Notes under the pieces: model-generated | What the model was told of the DNA's origin: nothing | What the model saw: the letters and a program-made list of their open reading frames with translations, nothing else | The model's database searches: none | Assembly: GCF_023856365.1 (NCBI RefSeq) | Contig: NW_026042434.1 | Location: forward strand, 201,501 to 265,500 | From: Brienomyrus brachyistius | Lineage: Eukaryota > Chordata > Actinopteri > Osteoglossiformes > Mormyridae | Length of the DNA stretch: 64,000 nucleotides | Reading direction: 5' to 3' | Shown here: positions 1 to 15,670 of the stretch, one piece after another | How positions within the stretch are numbered: position 1 is the first letter of the stretch | Layout: each line of letters begins with the position of its first letter | Position numbers and translations under genes: made by a program

Positions 1-3000
1 ATTAGCATATTAATATATTAGCATATTAGCATATTAGCATATTAGCATATTAGCATATTAGCATAGCATATTAGCATATTAGCATATTTGCATATTAGCA
101 TAGCATATTAGCATATTAGCATATTAGCATATTAGCATATTAGCATATTAGCATAGCATATTAGCATATTAGCATATTAGCATATTAGCATATTAGCATA
201 TTAGCATAGCATATTAGCATATTAGCATATTAGCATATTAGCATATTAGCATATTAGAATATTAGCATAGCATATTAGCATATTAGCATATTAGCATATT
301 AGCATAGCATATTAGCATATTAGCATAATAGCATATTAGCATATTAGCATAGCATGTTAGCGTATTAGCATATTAGCATATTAGCATAGCATATTAGCAT
401 ATTAGCATATTAGCATATTAGCATATTAGCATATTAGCATATTAGCATAGCATATTAGCATATTAGCATATTAGCATAGCATATTAGCATAATAGTATAG
501 CATATTAGCATATTAGCATATTAGCATATTAGCATATTAGCATAGCATATTAGCATATTAGCATATTAGCGTATTAGTATATTAGCATATTAGCATATTA
601 GCATATTAGCATATTAGTATTGCGTGTTAGCATATTAGCGTATTAGCATATTAGCATATTAGCATGTTAGCATATTAGCATATTAGCATAGCATATTAGC
701 ATATTAGCATATTAGCATATTAGTATAGCGTGTTAGTGTATTAGCATATTAGCATATTAGCATAGCATATTAGCATAGCATATTAGTATATTAGTATAGC
801 ATATTAACATATTAGCATATTAGCATAGCATATTAGCATATTAGCATATTAGCATATTAGCATATTAACATAGCATATTAGCATATTAGCATATTAGCAT
901 ATTAGCATATTAGCATAGCATATTAGCATATTAGCATATTAGCATATTAGCATATTAGAATATTAGCATAGCGTGTTAGCGTATTAGCATATTAGCATAG
1001 CGTGTTAGCGTATTAGCATATTAGCATATTAGCATAGCATATTAGCATATTAGCATATTAGCATATTAGCATAGCATATTAGCATATTAGCATATTAGCA
1101 TATTAGCATAGCGTGTTAGTGTATTAGCATATTAGCATATTAGCATAGCATATTAGCATATTAGCATATTAGCATATTAGCATATTAACATATTAGCATA
1201 TTAGCATAGCATATTAGCATAGCATATTAGCATATTAGCATATTAGCATATTAGCATATTAGCATATTAGCATAGCATATTAGCATATTAGCATAGCATA
1301 TTAGCATATTAGCATATTAGCATATTAGCATATTAGCATATTAGCATATTAGCATAGCATATTAGCATATTAGCATATTAGCATATTAGCATATTAGAAT
1401 ATTAGCATAGCGTGTTAGCATATTAGCATATTAGCATATTAGCATATTAGCATAGCATATTAGCATAGCGTGTTAGCGTATTAGTATATTAGCATATTAG
1501 CATATTAGCATATTAACATATTAGCATATTAGCATAGCATATTAGCATATTAGCATATTAGCAGATTTGTATATTAGCATATTAGCATAGCATATTAGCA
1601 TATTAGCATATTAGCATATTAGCATATTAGCATATTAGCATAACGTGTTAGCGTATTAGCGTATTAGCATATTAGCATAGCGTGTTAGCGTATTAGCATA
1701 TTAGTATATTAGCATAGCATATTAGCATATTAGCATAGCATATTAGCATATTAGCATATTAGCATATTAGCATATTAGCATATTAGCATAGCATATTAAC
1801 ATATTAGCATATTAGCATATTAGCATATTAACATATTAGCATAGCATATTAGCATATTAGCATATTAGCATATTAACATATTAGCATATTAGCATATTAG
1901 CATAGCATATTAGCATATTAGCATATTAGCATATTAGCATAGCATATTAGTATATTAGCATATTAGCATATTAGCATATTAGCATAGCATATTAGCATAT
2001 TAGCACATTAGCACATTAGCACATTAGCACATTAGCATATTAGCATATTAGCATATTAGCATATTAGCATAGCATATTAGCATATTAGCATATTAGCATA
2101 TTAGCATATTAGCATAGCATATTAGCATATTAGCATATTAGCATAGCATATTAGCATAATAGTATAGCATATTAGCATATTAGCATATTAGCATATTAGC
2201 ATATTAGCATAGCATATTAGCATATTAGCATATTAGCGTATTAGTATATTAGCATATTAGCATATTAGCATATTAGCATATTAGCATATTAGTATTGCGT
2301 GTTAGCATATTAGCGTATTAGCATATTAGCATATTAGCATGTTAGCATATTAGCATATTAGCATAGCATATTAGCATATTAGCATATTAGCATAGTATAG
2401 CGTGTTAGTGTATTAGCATATTAGCATATTAGCATAGCATATTAGCATAGCATATTAGTATATTAGCATAGCATATTAGCATAGCATATTAGCATATTAG
2501 CATATTAGCATATTAGCATATTAACATAGCATATTAGCATATTAGCATATTAGCATATTAGCATATTAGCATAGCATATTAGCATATTAGCATATTAGCA
2601 TATTAGCATATTAGCATATTAGAATATTAGCATAGCGTGTTAGCGTATTAGCATATTAGCATAGCGTGTTAGCGTATTAGCATATTAGCATATTAGCATA
2701 GCATATTAGCATATTAGCATATTAGCATATTAGCATAGCATATTAGCATATTAGCATATTAGCATATTAGCATAGCGTGTTAGTGTATTAGCATATTAGC
2801 ATATTAGCATAGCATATTAGCATATTAGCATATTAGCATATTAGCATATTAACATATTAGCATATTAGCATAGCATATTAGCATAGCATATTAGCATATT
2901 AGCATATTAGCATATTAGCATATTAGCATAGCATATTAGCATATTAGCATAGCATATTAGCATATTAGCATATTAGCATATTAGCATATTAGCATATTAG

Positions 3001-6000
3001 CATATTAGCATAGCATATTAGCATATTAGCATATTAGCATATTAGCATATTAGAATATTAGCATAGCGTGTTAGCATATTAGCATATTAGCATATTAGCA
3101 TATTAGCATAGCATATTAGCATAGCGTGTTAGCGTATTAGTATATTAGCATATTAGCATATTAGCATATTAACATATTAGCATATTAGCATAGCATATTA
3201 GCATATTAGCATATTAGCAGATTTATATATTAGCATATTAGCATAGCATATTAGCATATTAGCATATTAGCATATTAGCATATTAGCATATTAGCATATT
3301 AGCATATTAGCATAACGTGTTAGCGTATTAGCGTATTAGCATATTAGCATAGCGTGTTAGCGTATTAGCATATTAGTATATTAGCATAGCATATTAGCAT
3401 ATTAGCATAGCATATTAGCATATTAGCATATTAGCATATTAGCATATTAGCATAGCATATTAGCATATTAGCATATTAGCATATTAGCATATTAACATAT
3501 TAGCATAGCATATTAGCATATTAGCATATTAGCATATTAACATATTAGCATATTAGCATATTAGCATAGCATATTAGCATAGCATATTAACATATTAGTA
3601 TATTAGCATAGCATATTAGCATATTAGCATATTAGCATATTAGCATATTAGCATATTAGCATAGCGTGTTAGCGTATTAGCGTATTAGCATATTAGCATA
3701 GCGTGTTAGCGTATTAGCATATTAGCATATTAGCATAGCATATTAGCATATTAGCATATTAGCATATTAGCATATTAGCATATTAGCATAGCATATTAGC
3801 ATATTAGCATATTAGCATATTAGTATATTAGCATAGCATATTAGCATATTAGCATATTAGCATATTAGCATAGCATATTAGCATATTAGCATATTAGCAT
3901 ATTAGCATATTAGCATATTAGCATAGCGTGTTAGTGTATTAGCATATTAGCATATTAGCATAGCATATTAGCATATTAGCATATTAGCATAGCATATTAG
4001 CATAGCGTGTTAGCATATTAGCATATTAGCATATTAGCATATTAGCATATTAGCATAGCATATTAGCATATTAGCATATTAGCATATTAGCATATTAGCA
4101 TAGCGTGTTAGCGTATTAGCGTATTAGCATATTAGCATAGCGTGTTAGCGTATTAGCATATTAGCATATTAGCATAGCATATTAGCATATTAGCATATTA
4201 GCATATTAGCATAGCATATTAGCATATTAGCATATTAGCATATTAGCATATTAGCATATTAGCATAGCGTGTTAGCGTATTAGCATATTAGCATAGCATA
4301 TTAGCATATTAGCATAGCATATTAGCATATTAGCATATTAGCATATTAGCATAGCATATTAGCATATTAGCATATTAGCATATTAGCATATTAGCATAGC
4401 GTGTTAGTGTATTAGCATATTAGCATATTAGCATAGCATATTAGCATATTAGCATATTAGCATATTAGTATATTAGCATATTAGCATATTAGCATATTAG
4501 CATAGCATATTAGCATATTAGCATATTAGCATATTAGCATATTAGCATATTAGCATAGCGTGTTAGCGTATTAGCATATTAGCATAGCATATTAGCATAT
4601 TAGCATAGCGTGTTAGCGTATTAGCATATTAGCATATTAGCATATTAGCATATTAGCATTTAGCATAGCATATTAGCATATTAGCATATTAGCATATTAG
4701 CATATTAGCATAGCATATTAGCATATTAGCATATTAGCATATTAGCATATTAGCATAGCATATTAGCATATTAGCATATTAGCATAGCGTGTTAGCGTAT
4801 TAGCATATTAGCATATTAGCATATTAGCATATTAGCATAGCATATTAGCATATTAGCATATTAGTTAGCATATTAGCATATTAGCATAGCGTGTTAGCGT
4901 ATTAGCATATTAGCATAGCATATTAGCATATTAGCATAGCGTGTTAGCGTATTAGCATATTAGCATATTAGCATAGCATATTAGCATATTAGCATATTAG
5001 CATATTAGCATATTAGCATATTAGCATAGCATATTAGCATATTAGCATATTAGCATATTAGCATATTAGCATATTAGCATAGCGTGTTAGTGTATTAGCA
5101 TATTAGCATATTAGCATAGCATATTAGCATATTAGCATATTAGCATATTAGCATAGCATATTAGCATAGCATATTAGCATATTAGCATATTAGCATATTA
5201 GCATATTAGCATAGCATATTAGCATATTAGCATAGCATATTAGCATATTAGCATATTAGCATATTAGCATATTAGCATATTAGTATAGCATGTTAGCGTA
5301 TTAGCATATTAGCATATTAGCATATTAGCATATTAGCATATTAGCATAGCATATTAGCATATTAGCATATTAGCATATTAGCATATTAGCATAGCATATT
5401 AGCATATTAGCATATTAGCATATTAGCATATTAGCATAGCATATTAGCATATTAGCATATTAGCATAGCGTGTTAGCGTATTAGCATATTAGCATATTAG
5501 CATATTAGCATATTAGCATAGCATATTAGCATATTAGCATATTAGCATATTAGCATATTAGCATATTAGCATAGCATATTAGCATATTAGCATATTAGCA
5601 TATTAGCATATTAGCTTATTAGCATATTAGCATAGCATATTAGCATATTAGCATATTAGCATAGCGTGTTAGCGTATTAGCATATTAGCATAGCATATTA
5701 GCATATTAGCATATTAGCATATTAGCATATTAGCATATTAGCATATTAGCATATTAGCATAACATATTAGCATATTAGCATAGCGTGTTAGCGTATTAGC
5801 ATATTAGCATATTAGCATAGCATATTAGCATATTAGCATAGCATATTAGCATAGCATATTAGCATATTAGCATATTAGCATATTAGCATATTAGCATATT
5901 AACATATTAGCATATTAGCATATTAACATATTAGCATAGCGTGTTAGCATATTAGTGTATTAGCATATTAGCATATTAGCATATTAGCATATTAGCATAT

Positions 6001-9000
6001 TAGCATAGCATATTAGCATATTAGCATATTAGCATATTAGCATATTAGCATATTAGCATATTAGCATAGCATATTAGCATATTAGCATATTAGCATATTA
6101 GCATAGCGTGTTAGTGTATTAGCATATTAGCATATTAGCATAGCATATTAGCATATTAGCATATTAGCATATTAGCATATTAGCATAGCATATTAGCATA
6201 TTAGCATGTTAGCATATTAGCATAGCATATTAGCATATTAGCATATTAGAAGATTTGTATATTAGCATATTAGCATAGCATATTAGCATATTAACATATT
6301 AGCATATTAGCATATTAGCATATTAGCATAACGTGTTAGCGTATTAGCGTATTAGCATATTAGCATAGCGTGTTAGCGTATTAGCATATTAGTATATTAG
6401 CATATTAGCATATTAGCATATTAGCATATTAGCATAGCATATTAGCATATTAGCATAGCATATTAGCATATTAGCATATTAGCATATTAGCATATTAGCA
6501 TATTAGCATATTAGCATAGCGTGTTAGCATATTAGCGTATTAGCATATTAGCATATTAGCATATTAGCATAGCATATTAGCATATTAGCATATTAGCATA
6601 TTAGCATATTAACATATTAGCATAGTATATTAGCATATTAGCATATTAGCATATTAGCATATTAACATATTAGCATATTAGCATATTAGCATAGCATATT
6701 AGCATAGCATATTAACATATTAGTATATTAGCATAGCATATTAGCATATTAGCATATTAGCATATTAGCATATTAGCATATTAGCATAGCGTGTTAGCGT
6801 ATTAGCGTATTAGCATATTAGCATAGCGTGTTAGCGTATTAGCATATTAGCATATTAGCATAGCATATTAGCATATTAGCATATTAGCATATTAGCATAT
6901 TAGCATATTAGCATAGCATATTAGCATATTAGCATATTAGCATATTAGTATATTAGCATAGCATATTAGCATATTAGCATATTAGCATATTAGCATAGCA
7001 TATTAGCATATTAGCATATTAGCATATTAGCATATTAGCATATTAGCATAGCGTGTTAGTGTATTAGCATATTAGCATATTAGCATAGCATATTAGCATA
7101 TTAGCATATTAGCATAGCATATTAGCATAGCGTGTTAGCATATTAGCATATTAGCATATTAGCATATTAGCATATTAGCATAGCATATTAGCATATTAGC
7201 ATATTAGCATATTAGCATATTAGCATATTAGCATAGCGTGTTAGCGTATTAGCGTATTAGCATATTAGCATAGCGTGTTAGCGTATTAGCATATTAGCAT
7301 ATTAGCATATTAGCATAGCATATTAGCATATTAGCATATTAGCATATTAGCATAGCATATTAGCATATTAGCATATTAGCATATTAGCATATTAGCATAT
7401 TAGCATAGCGTGTTAGCGTATTAGCATATTAGCATAGCATATTAGCATATTAGCATAGCATATTAGCATATTAGCATATTAGCATATTAGCATAGCATAT
7501 TAGCATATTAGCATATTAGCATATTAGCATAGCATATTAGCATATTAGCATATTAGCATATTAGCATATTAGCATAGCGTGTTAGTGTATTAGCATATTA
7601 GCATATTAGCATAGCATATTAGCATATTAGCATATTAGCATATTAGCATAGCATATTAGCATATTAGCATAGCGTGTTAGCATATTAGCATATTAGCATA
7701 TTAGCATATTAGCATATTAGCATATTAGCATAGCATATTAGCATATTAGCATATTAGCATATTAGCATAGTATATTAGCATATTAGCATAGCATATTAGC
7801 ATATTAGCATATTAGCATATTAGCATATTAGCGTATTAGCATATTAGCATATTAGCATATTAGCATATTAGCATATTAGCATATTAGCATAGCATATTAG
7901 CATATTAGTATATTAGCATATTAGCATATTAGCATATTAGCATAGCATATTAGCATATTAGCATATTAGCATATTAGCATATTAGCATATTAGCATAGCG
8001 TGTTAGCGTATTAGCATATTAGCATAGCATATTAGCATATTAGCATAGCGTGTTAGCGTATTAGCATATTAGCATATTAGCATAGCATATTAGCATATTA
8101 GCATATTAGCATATTAGCATATTAGCATATTAGCATAGCATATTAGCATATTAGCATATTAGCATATTAGCATATTAGCATATTAGCATAGCGTGTTAGT
8201 GTATTAGCATATTAGCATATTAGCATAGCATATTAGCATATTAGCATATTAGCATATTAGCATAGCATATTAGCATAGCATATTAGCATATTAGCATATT
8301 AGCATATTAGCATATTAGCATAGCATATTAGCATATTAGCATAGCATATTAGCATATTAGCATATTAGCATATTAGCATATTAGCATATTAGTATAGCAT
8401 GTTAGCGTATTAGCATATTAGCATATTAGCATATTAGCATATTAGCATATTAGCATAGCATATTAGCATATTAGCATATTAGCATATTAGCATATTAGCA
8501 TAGCATATTAGCATATTAGCATATTAGCATATTAGCATATTAGCATAGCATATTAGCATATTAGCATATTAGCATAGCGTGTTAGCGTATTAGCATATTA
8601 GCATATTAGCATATTAGCATATTAGCATAGCATATTAGCATATTAGCATATTAGCATATTAGCATATTAGCATATTAGCATATTAGCATAGCATATTAGC
8701 ATATTAGCATATTAGCATATTAGCATATTAGCTTATTAGCATATTAGCATAGCATATTAGCATATTAGCATATTAGCATAGCGTGTTAGCGTATTAGCAT
8801 ATTAGCATAGCATATTAGCATATTAGCATATTAGCATATTAGCATATTAGCATATTAGCATAACATATTAGCATATTAGCATAGCGTGTTAGCGTATTAG
8901 CATATTAGCATATTAGCATAGCATATTAGCATATTAGCATAGCATATTAGCATAGCATATTAGCATATTAGCATATTAGCATATTAGCATATTAGCATAT

Positions 9001-12000
9001 TAACATATTAGCATATTAGCATATTAACATATTAGCATAGCGTGTTAGCATATTAGTGTATTAGCATATTAGCATATTAGCATATTAGCATATTAGCATA
9101 TTAGCATAGCATATTAGCATATTAGCATATTAGCATATTAGCATATTAGCATATTAGCATATTAGCATAGCATATTAGCATATTAGCATATTAGCATATT
9201 AGCATAGCGTGTTAGTGTATTAGCATATTAGCATATTAGCATAGCATATTAGCATATTAGCATATTAGCATATTAGCATAGCATATTAGCATATTAGCAT
9301 GTTAGCATATTAGCATAGCATATTAGCATATTAGCATATTAGAAGATTTGTATATTAGCATATTAGCATAGCATATTAGCATATTAACATATTAGCATAT
9401 TAGCATATTAGCATATTAGCATAACGTGTTAGCGTATTAGCGTATTAGCATATTAGCATAGCGTGTTAGCGTATTAGCATATTAGTATATTAGCATATTA
9501 GCATATTAGCATATTAGCATATTAGCATAGCATATTAGCATATTAGCATAGCATATTAGCATATTAGCATATTAGCATATTAGCATATTAGCATATTAGC
9601 ATATTAGCATAGCGTGTTAGCATATTAGCGTATTAGCATATTAGCATATTAGCATATTAGCATAGCATATTAGCATATTAGCATATTAGCATATTAGTAT
9701 ATTAGCATAGCATATTAGCGTATTAGCATATTAATATATTAGCATATTAGCATATTAGCATATTAGCATATTAGCATATTAGCATAGCATATTAGCATAT
9801 TAGCATATTTGCATATTAGCATAGCATATTAGCATATTAGCATATTAGCATATTAGCATATTAGCATATTAGCATAGCATATTAGCATATTAGCATATTA
9901 GCATATTAGCATATTAGCATAGCATATTAGCATATTAGCATATTAGCATATTAGCATATTAGCATATTAGCATATTAGAATATTAGCATAGCATATTAGC
10001 ATATTAGCATATTAGCATATTAGCATAGCATATTAGCATATTAGCATAATAGCATATTAGCATATTAGCATAGCATGTTAGCGTATTAGCATATTAGCAT
10101 ATTAGCATATTAGCATATTAGCATATTAGCATATTAGCATAGCATATTAGCATATTAGCATATTAGCATATTAGCATATTAGCTTATTAGCATATTAGCA
10201 TATTAGCATAGCATATTAGCATATTAGCATATTAGCATATTAGCATATTAGCATATTAGCATAGCGTGTTAACGTTTTAGCATATTAGCATATTAGCATA
10301 GCATATTAGCATTTTAGCATTTTAGCATATTAGCATATTAGCATATTAGCATAGCATATTAGCATATTAGCATATTAGCATATTAGCATATTAGCGTATT
10401 AGCATATTAGCATATTAGCATATTAGCATATTAGCATAGTATGTTAGCGTATTAGCATATTAGCATATTAGCATATTAGCATATTAGCATAGCATAGCAT
10501 ATTAGCATATTATCATATTAGCATATTAGCATATTAGCATATTAGCATATTAGCATATTAGCATAGCATATTAGCATATTAGCATACTAGCATATTAGCA
10601 TATTAGCATATTAGCATATTAGCATATTAGCATATTAGCATAGCATATTAGCATATTAGCATATTAGCATATTAGCATATTAGCATATTAGCATAGCGTG
10701 TTAGTGTATTAGCATATTAGCATATTAGCATAGCATATTAGCATATTAGCATATTAGCATATTAGCATATTAGCATATTAGCATATTAGTATAGCATATT
10801 AGCATATTAGCATATTAGCATATTAGCATATTAGCATATTAGCATAGCATACTAGCATATTAGCATATTAGCATATTAGGATATTAGCATAGCATATTAG
10901 CATATTAGCATATTAGCATATTAGCATATTAGCGTATTAGCGTATTAGCATATTAGCATATTAGCATATTAGCATAGCATATTAGCATATTAGCATATTA
11001 GCATATTAGCATATTAGCATAGCATATTAGCATATTAGCATATTAGCATATTAGCATAGTATATTAGCATATTAGCAAATTAGCATATTAGCATAGCGTG
11101 TTAGCATATTAGCATATTAGCATAGCATATTAGCATATTAGCATATTAGCATATTAGCATATTAGCATAGCATATTAGCATATTAGCATATTAGCATATT
11201 AGCATATTAGCATAGCGTGTTAGTGTATTAGCATATTAGCATATTAGCATAGCATATTAGCATATTAGCATATTAGCATATTAGCATAGCATATTAGCAT
11301 ATTAGCATAGCGTGTTAGCATATTAGCATATTAGCATATTAGCATATTAGCATATTAGCATATTAACATATTAGCATAGTATATTAGCAAATTAGCATAG
11401 CATATTAGCATATTAGCATATTAGCATATTAGCATATTAGCATATTAGCGTATTAGCATATTAGCATATTAGCATATTAGCATATTAGCATAGCATATTA
11501 GCATATTAGTATATTAGCATATTAGCATATTAGCATATTAGCATAGCATATTAGCATATTAGCATATTAGCATATTAGCATATTAGCATATTAGCATATT
11601 AGCATATTAGCATAGCGTGTTAGCGTATTAGCATATTAGCATAGCATATTAGCATAGCGTGTTAGCGTATTAGCATATTAGCATATTAGCATAGCATATT
11701 AGCATATTAGCATATTAGCATATTAGCATATTAGCATATTAGCATATTAGCATAGCATATTAGCATATTAGCATATTAGCATATTAGCATATTAGCATAT
11801 TAGCATAGCGTGTTAGTGTATTAGCATATTAGCATATTAGCATAGCATATTAGCATATTATCATATTAGCATATTAGCATAGCATATTAGCATAGCATAT
11901 TAGCATATTAGCATATTAGCATATTAGCATAGCATATTAGCATATTAGCATATTAGCATATTAGCATATTAGCATATTAGCATAGCGTGTTAGCGTATTA

Positions 12001-15000
12001 GCATAGCGTGTTAGCGTATTAGCATATTAGCATAGCATATTAGCATATTAGCATAGCATATTAGCATATTAGCATATTAGCATATTAGCATATTAGCATA
12101 GCATATTAGCATATTAGCATATTAGCATATTAGCATAGCATATTAGCATATTAACATATTAGCATATTAGCATATTAGCATAGCGTGTTAGTGTATTAGC
12201 ATATTAGCATATTAGCATAGCATATTAGCATATTAGCATATTAGCATATTAGCATAGCATATTAGCATAGCGTGTTAGCATATTAGCATATTAGCATATT
12301 AGCATATTAGCATATTAGCATAGCATATTAGCATATTAGCATATTAGCATATTAGCATATTAGCATAGTATATTAGCATATTAGCATAGCATATTAGCAT
12401 ATTAGCATATTAGCATATTAGCATATTAGCGTATTAGCATATTAGCATATTAGCATATTAGCATATTAGCATAGCATATTAGCATATTAGTATATTAGCA
12501 TATTAGCATATTAGCATATTAGCATAGCATATTAGCATATTAGCATATTAGCATATTAGCATATTAGCATATTAGCATATTAGCATATTAGCATAGCGTG
12601 TTAGCGTATTAGCATATTAGCATAGCATATTAGCATATTAGCATAGCGTGTTAGCGTATTAGCATATTAGCATATTAGCATATTAGCATAGCATATTAGC
12701 ATATTAGCATATTAGCATATTAGCATATTAGCATATTAGCATAGCATATTAGCATATTAGCATATTAGCATATTAGCATATTAGCATATTAGCATATTAG
12801 CATAGCGTGTTAGTGTATTAGCATATTAGCATATTAGCATAGCATATTAGCATATTAGCATATTAGCATATTAGCATAGCATATTAGCATAGCATATTAG
12901 CATATTAGCATATTAGCATATTAGCATATTAGCATAGCATATTAGCATATTAGCATAGCATATTAGCATATTAGCATATTAGCATATTAGCATATTAGCA
13001 TATTAGCATATTAGTATAGCATGTTAGCGTATTAGCATATTAGCATATTAGCATATTAGCATATTAGCATATTAGCATAGCATATTAGCATATTAGCATA
13101 TTAGCATATTAGCATATTAGCATAGCATATTAACATATTAGCATATTAGCATATTAGCATATTAGCATATTAGCATATTAGCATAGCATATTAGCATATT
13201 AGCATATTAGCATAGCGTGTTAGCGTATTAGCATATTAGCATATTAGCATAGCATATTAGCATATTAGCATATTAGCATATTAGCATATTAGCATATTAG
13301 CATAGCATATTAGCATATTAGCATATTAGCATATTAGCATATTAGCTTATTAGCATATTAGCATAGCATATTAGCATATTAGCATATTAGCATAGCGTGT
13401 TAGCGTATTAGCATATTAGCATAGCATATTAGCATATTAGCATATTAGCATATTAGCATATTAGCATATTAGCATATTAGCATATTAGCATAACATATTA
13501 GCATATTAGCATAGCGTGTTAGCGTATTAGCATATTAGCATATTAGCATAGCATATTAGCATATTAGCATAGCATATTAGCATATTAGCATATTAGCATA
13601 TTAGCATATTAACATATTAGCATATTAGCATATTAACATATTAGCATAGCGTGTTAGCATATTAGTGTATTAGCATATTAGCATATTAGCATATTAGCAT
13701 ATTAGCATATTAGCATATTAGCATAGCATATTAGCATATTAGCATATTAGCATATTAGCATATTAGCATATTAGCATAGCATATTAGCATATTAGCATAT
13801 TAGCATATTAACATAGCGTGTTAGTGTATTAGCATATTAGCATATTAGCATAGCATATTAGCATATTAGCATATTAGCATATTAGCATATTAGCATAGCA
13901 TATTAGCATATTAGCATATTAGCATATTAGCATAGCATATTAGCATATTAGCATATTAGAAGATTTGTATATTAGCATATTAGCATAGCATATTAGCATA
14001 TTAACATATTAGCATATTAGCATATTAGCATATTAGCATAACGTGTTAGCGTATTAGCATATTAGCATATTAGCATAGCGTGTTAGCGTATTAGCATATT
14101 AGTATATTAGCATATTAGCATATTAGCATATTAGCATATTAGCATAGCATATTAGCATATTAGCATAGCATATTAGCATATTAGCATATTAGCATATTAG
14201 CATATTAGCATATTAGCATAGCGTGTTAGCATATTAGCGTATTAGCATATTAGCATATTAGCATATTAGCATAGCATATTAGCATATTAGCATATTAGCA
14301 TATTAGCATATTAGCATAGCATATTAGCGTATTAGCATATTAGTATATTAGCATATTAGCATATTAGCATATTAGCATATTAGCATAGCATATTAGCATA
14401 TTAGCATATTAGCATATTAGCATAGCATATTAGCATATTAGCATATTAGCATATTAGCATATTAGCATATTAGCATAGCATATTAGCATATTAGCATATT
14501 AGCATATTAGCATATTAGCATAGCATATTAGCATATTAGCATATTAGCATATTAGCATATTAGCATATTAGAATATTAGCATAGCATATTAGCATATTAG
14601 CATATTAGCATATTAGCATAGCATATTAGCATATTAGCATAATAGCATATTAGCATATTAGCATAGCATGTTAGCGTATTAGCATATTAGCATATTAGCA
14701 TATTAGCATATTAGCATATTAGCATAGCATATTAGCATATTAGCATATTAGCATATTAGCATATTAGCTTATTAGCATATTAGCATATTAGCATAGCATA
14801 TTAGCATATTAGCATATTAGCATATTAGCATATTAGCATAGCGTGTTAACGTATTAGCATATTAGCATATTAGCATAGCATATTAGCATATTAGCATATT
14901 AGCATATTAGCATATTAGCATAGCATATTAGCATATTAGCATATTAGCATATTAGCATATTAGCGTATTAGCATATTAGCATATTAGCATATTAGCATAT

Positions 15001-15670
15001 TAGCATAGTATGTTAGCGTATTAGCATATTAGCATATTAGCATATTAGCATATTAGCATAGCATAGCATATTAGCATATCATATTAGCATATTAGCATAT
15101 TAGCATATTAGCATATTAGCATATTAGCATAGCATATTAGCATATTAGCATACTAGCATATTAGCATATTAGCATATTAGCATATTAGCATATTAGCATA
15201 TTAGCATAGCATATTAGCATATTAGCATATTAGCATATTAGCATAGCGTGTTAGTGTATTAGCATATTAGCATATTAGCATAGCATATTAGCATATTAGC
15301 ATATTAGCATATTAGCATATTAGCATAGCATATTAGCATATTAGCATATTAGCATATTAGCATAGCGTGTTAGTGTATTAGCATATTAGCATATTAGCAT
15401 ATTAGCATATTAGCATAGCATATTAGCATATTAGCATAGCATATTAGCATATTAGCATATTAGCATATTAGCATATTAGCATAGCATATTAGCATATTAG
15501 CATATTAGCATATTAGCATATTAGCATAGCATATTAGCATATTAGCATATTAGCATATTAGCATAGCATATTAGCATATTAGCATATTAGCATATTAGCA
15601 TAGCATATTAGCATATTAGCATATTAGCATATTAGCATATTAGCATATTAGCATATTAACATATTAGCAT
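1..15670. repeat. ATTAGCAT octamer satellite, block A
   Basis: Uninterrupted tandem array of the 8-bp unit ATTAGCAT. Runs of about 2-9 octamers are separated by a 5-bp truncated unit AGCAT, which resets the phase. Recurrent variants are AGCGT-GTTAGCGT or AGCGT-GTTAGTGT pairs, AACAT, AGTAT, and rare markers such as TTAATAT (11), ATTTGCAT (86), AGCACATT runs (about 2,000-2,040) and a GATTTGTAT variant (about 1,564, 6,245, 9,343, 13,963). Markers recur at fixed distances: about 1.66 kb (616 to 2,291; 1,561 to 3,217) and 9,721 bp (11, 86 and 256 recur at 9,732, 9,807 and 9,977). There is therefore long-range higher-order structure. The TAG within each unit gives every frame frequent stops, and I see no gene in the block. 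Confidence 0.97.
86..93 (-). other. Perfect octamer-motif match inside the satellite
   Basis: ATTTGCAT is the reverse complement of ATGCAAAT, the consensus octamer bound by POU-domain factors such as Oct1. It arises here by one A-to-T change from the normal unit, whose reverse complement is ATGCTAAT. The same variant is at 9,807-9,814, 19,461-19,468 and 56,264-56,271. The string is seen directly; binding is not shown and may never occur in silenced satellite chromatin. Confidence 0.4.

Noticed and set aside
1..600. Telomeric repeat, because of the TTAG-rich unit.
   Set aside because: The unit is ATTAGCAT, not TTAGGG or TTAGG, and the array is internal with embedded elements.
1..15670. Possible CRISPR array, given regular short repeats.
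   Set aside because: There are no unique spacers; the intervals are further satellite units, and the organism is eukaryotic.
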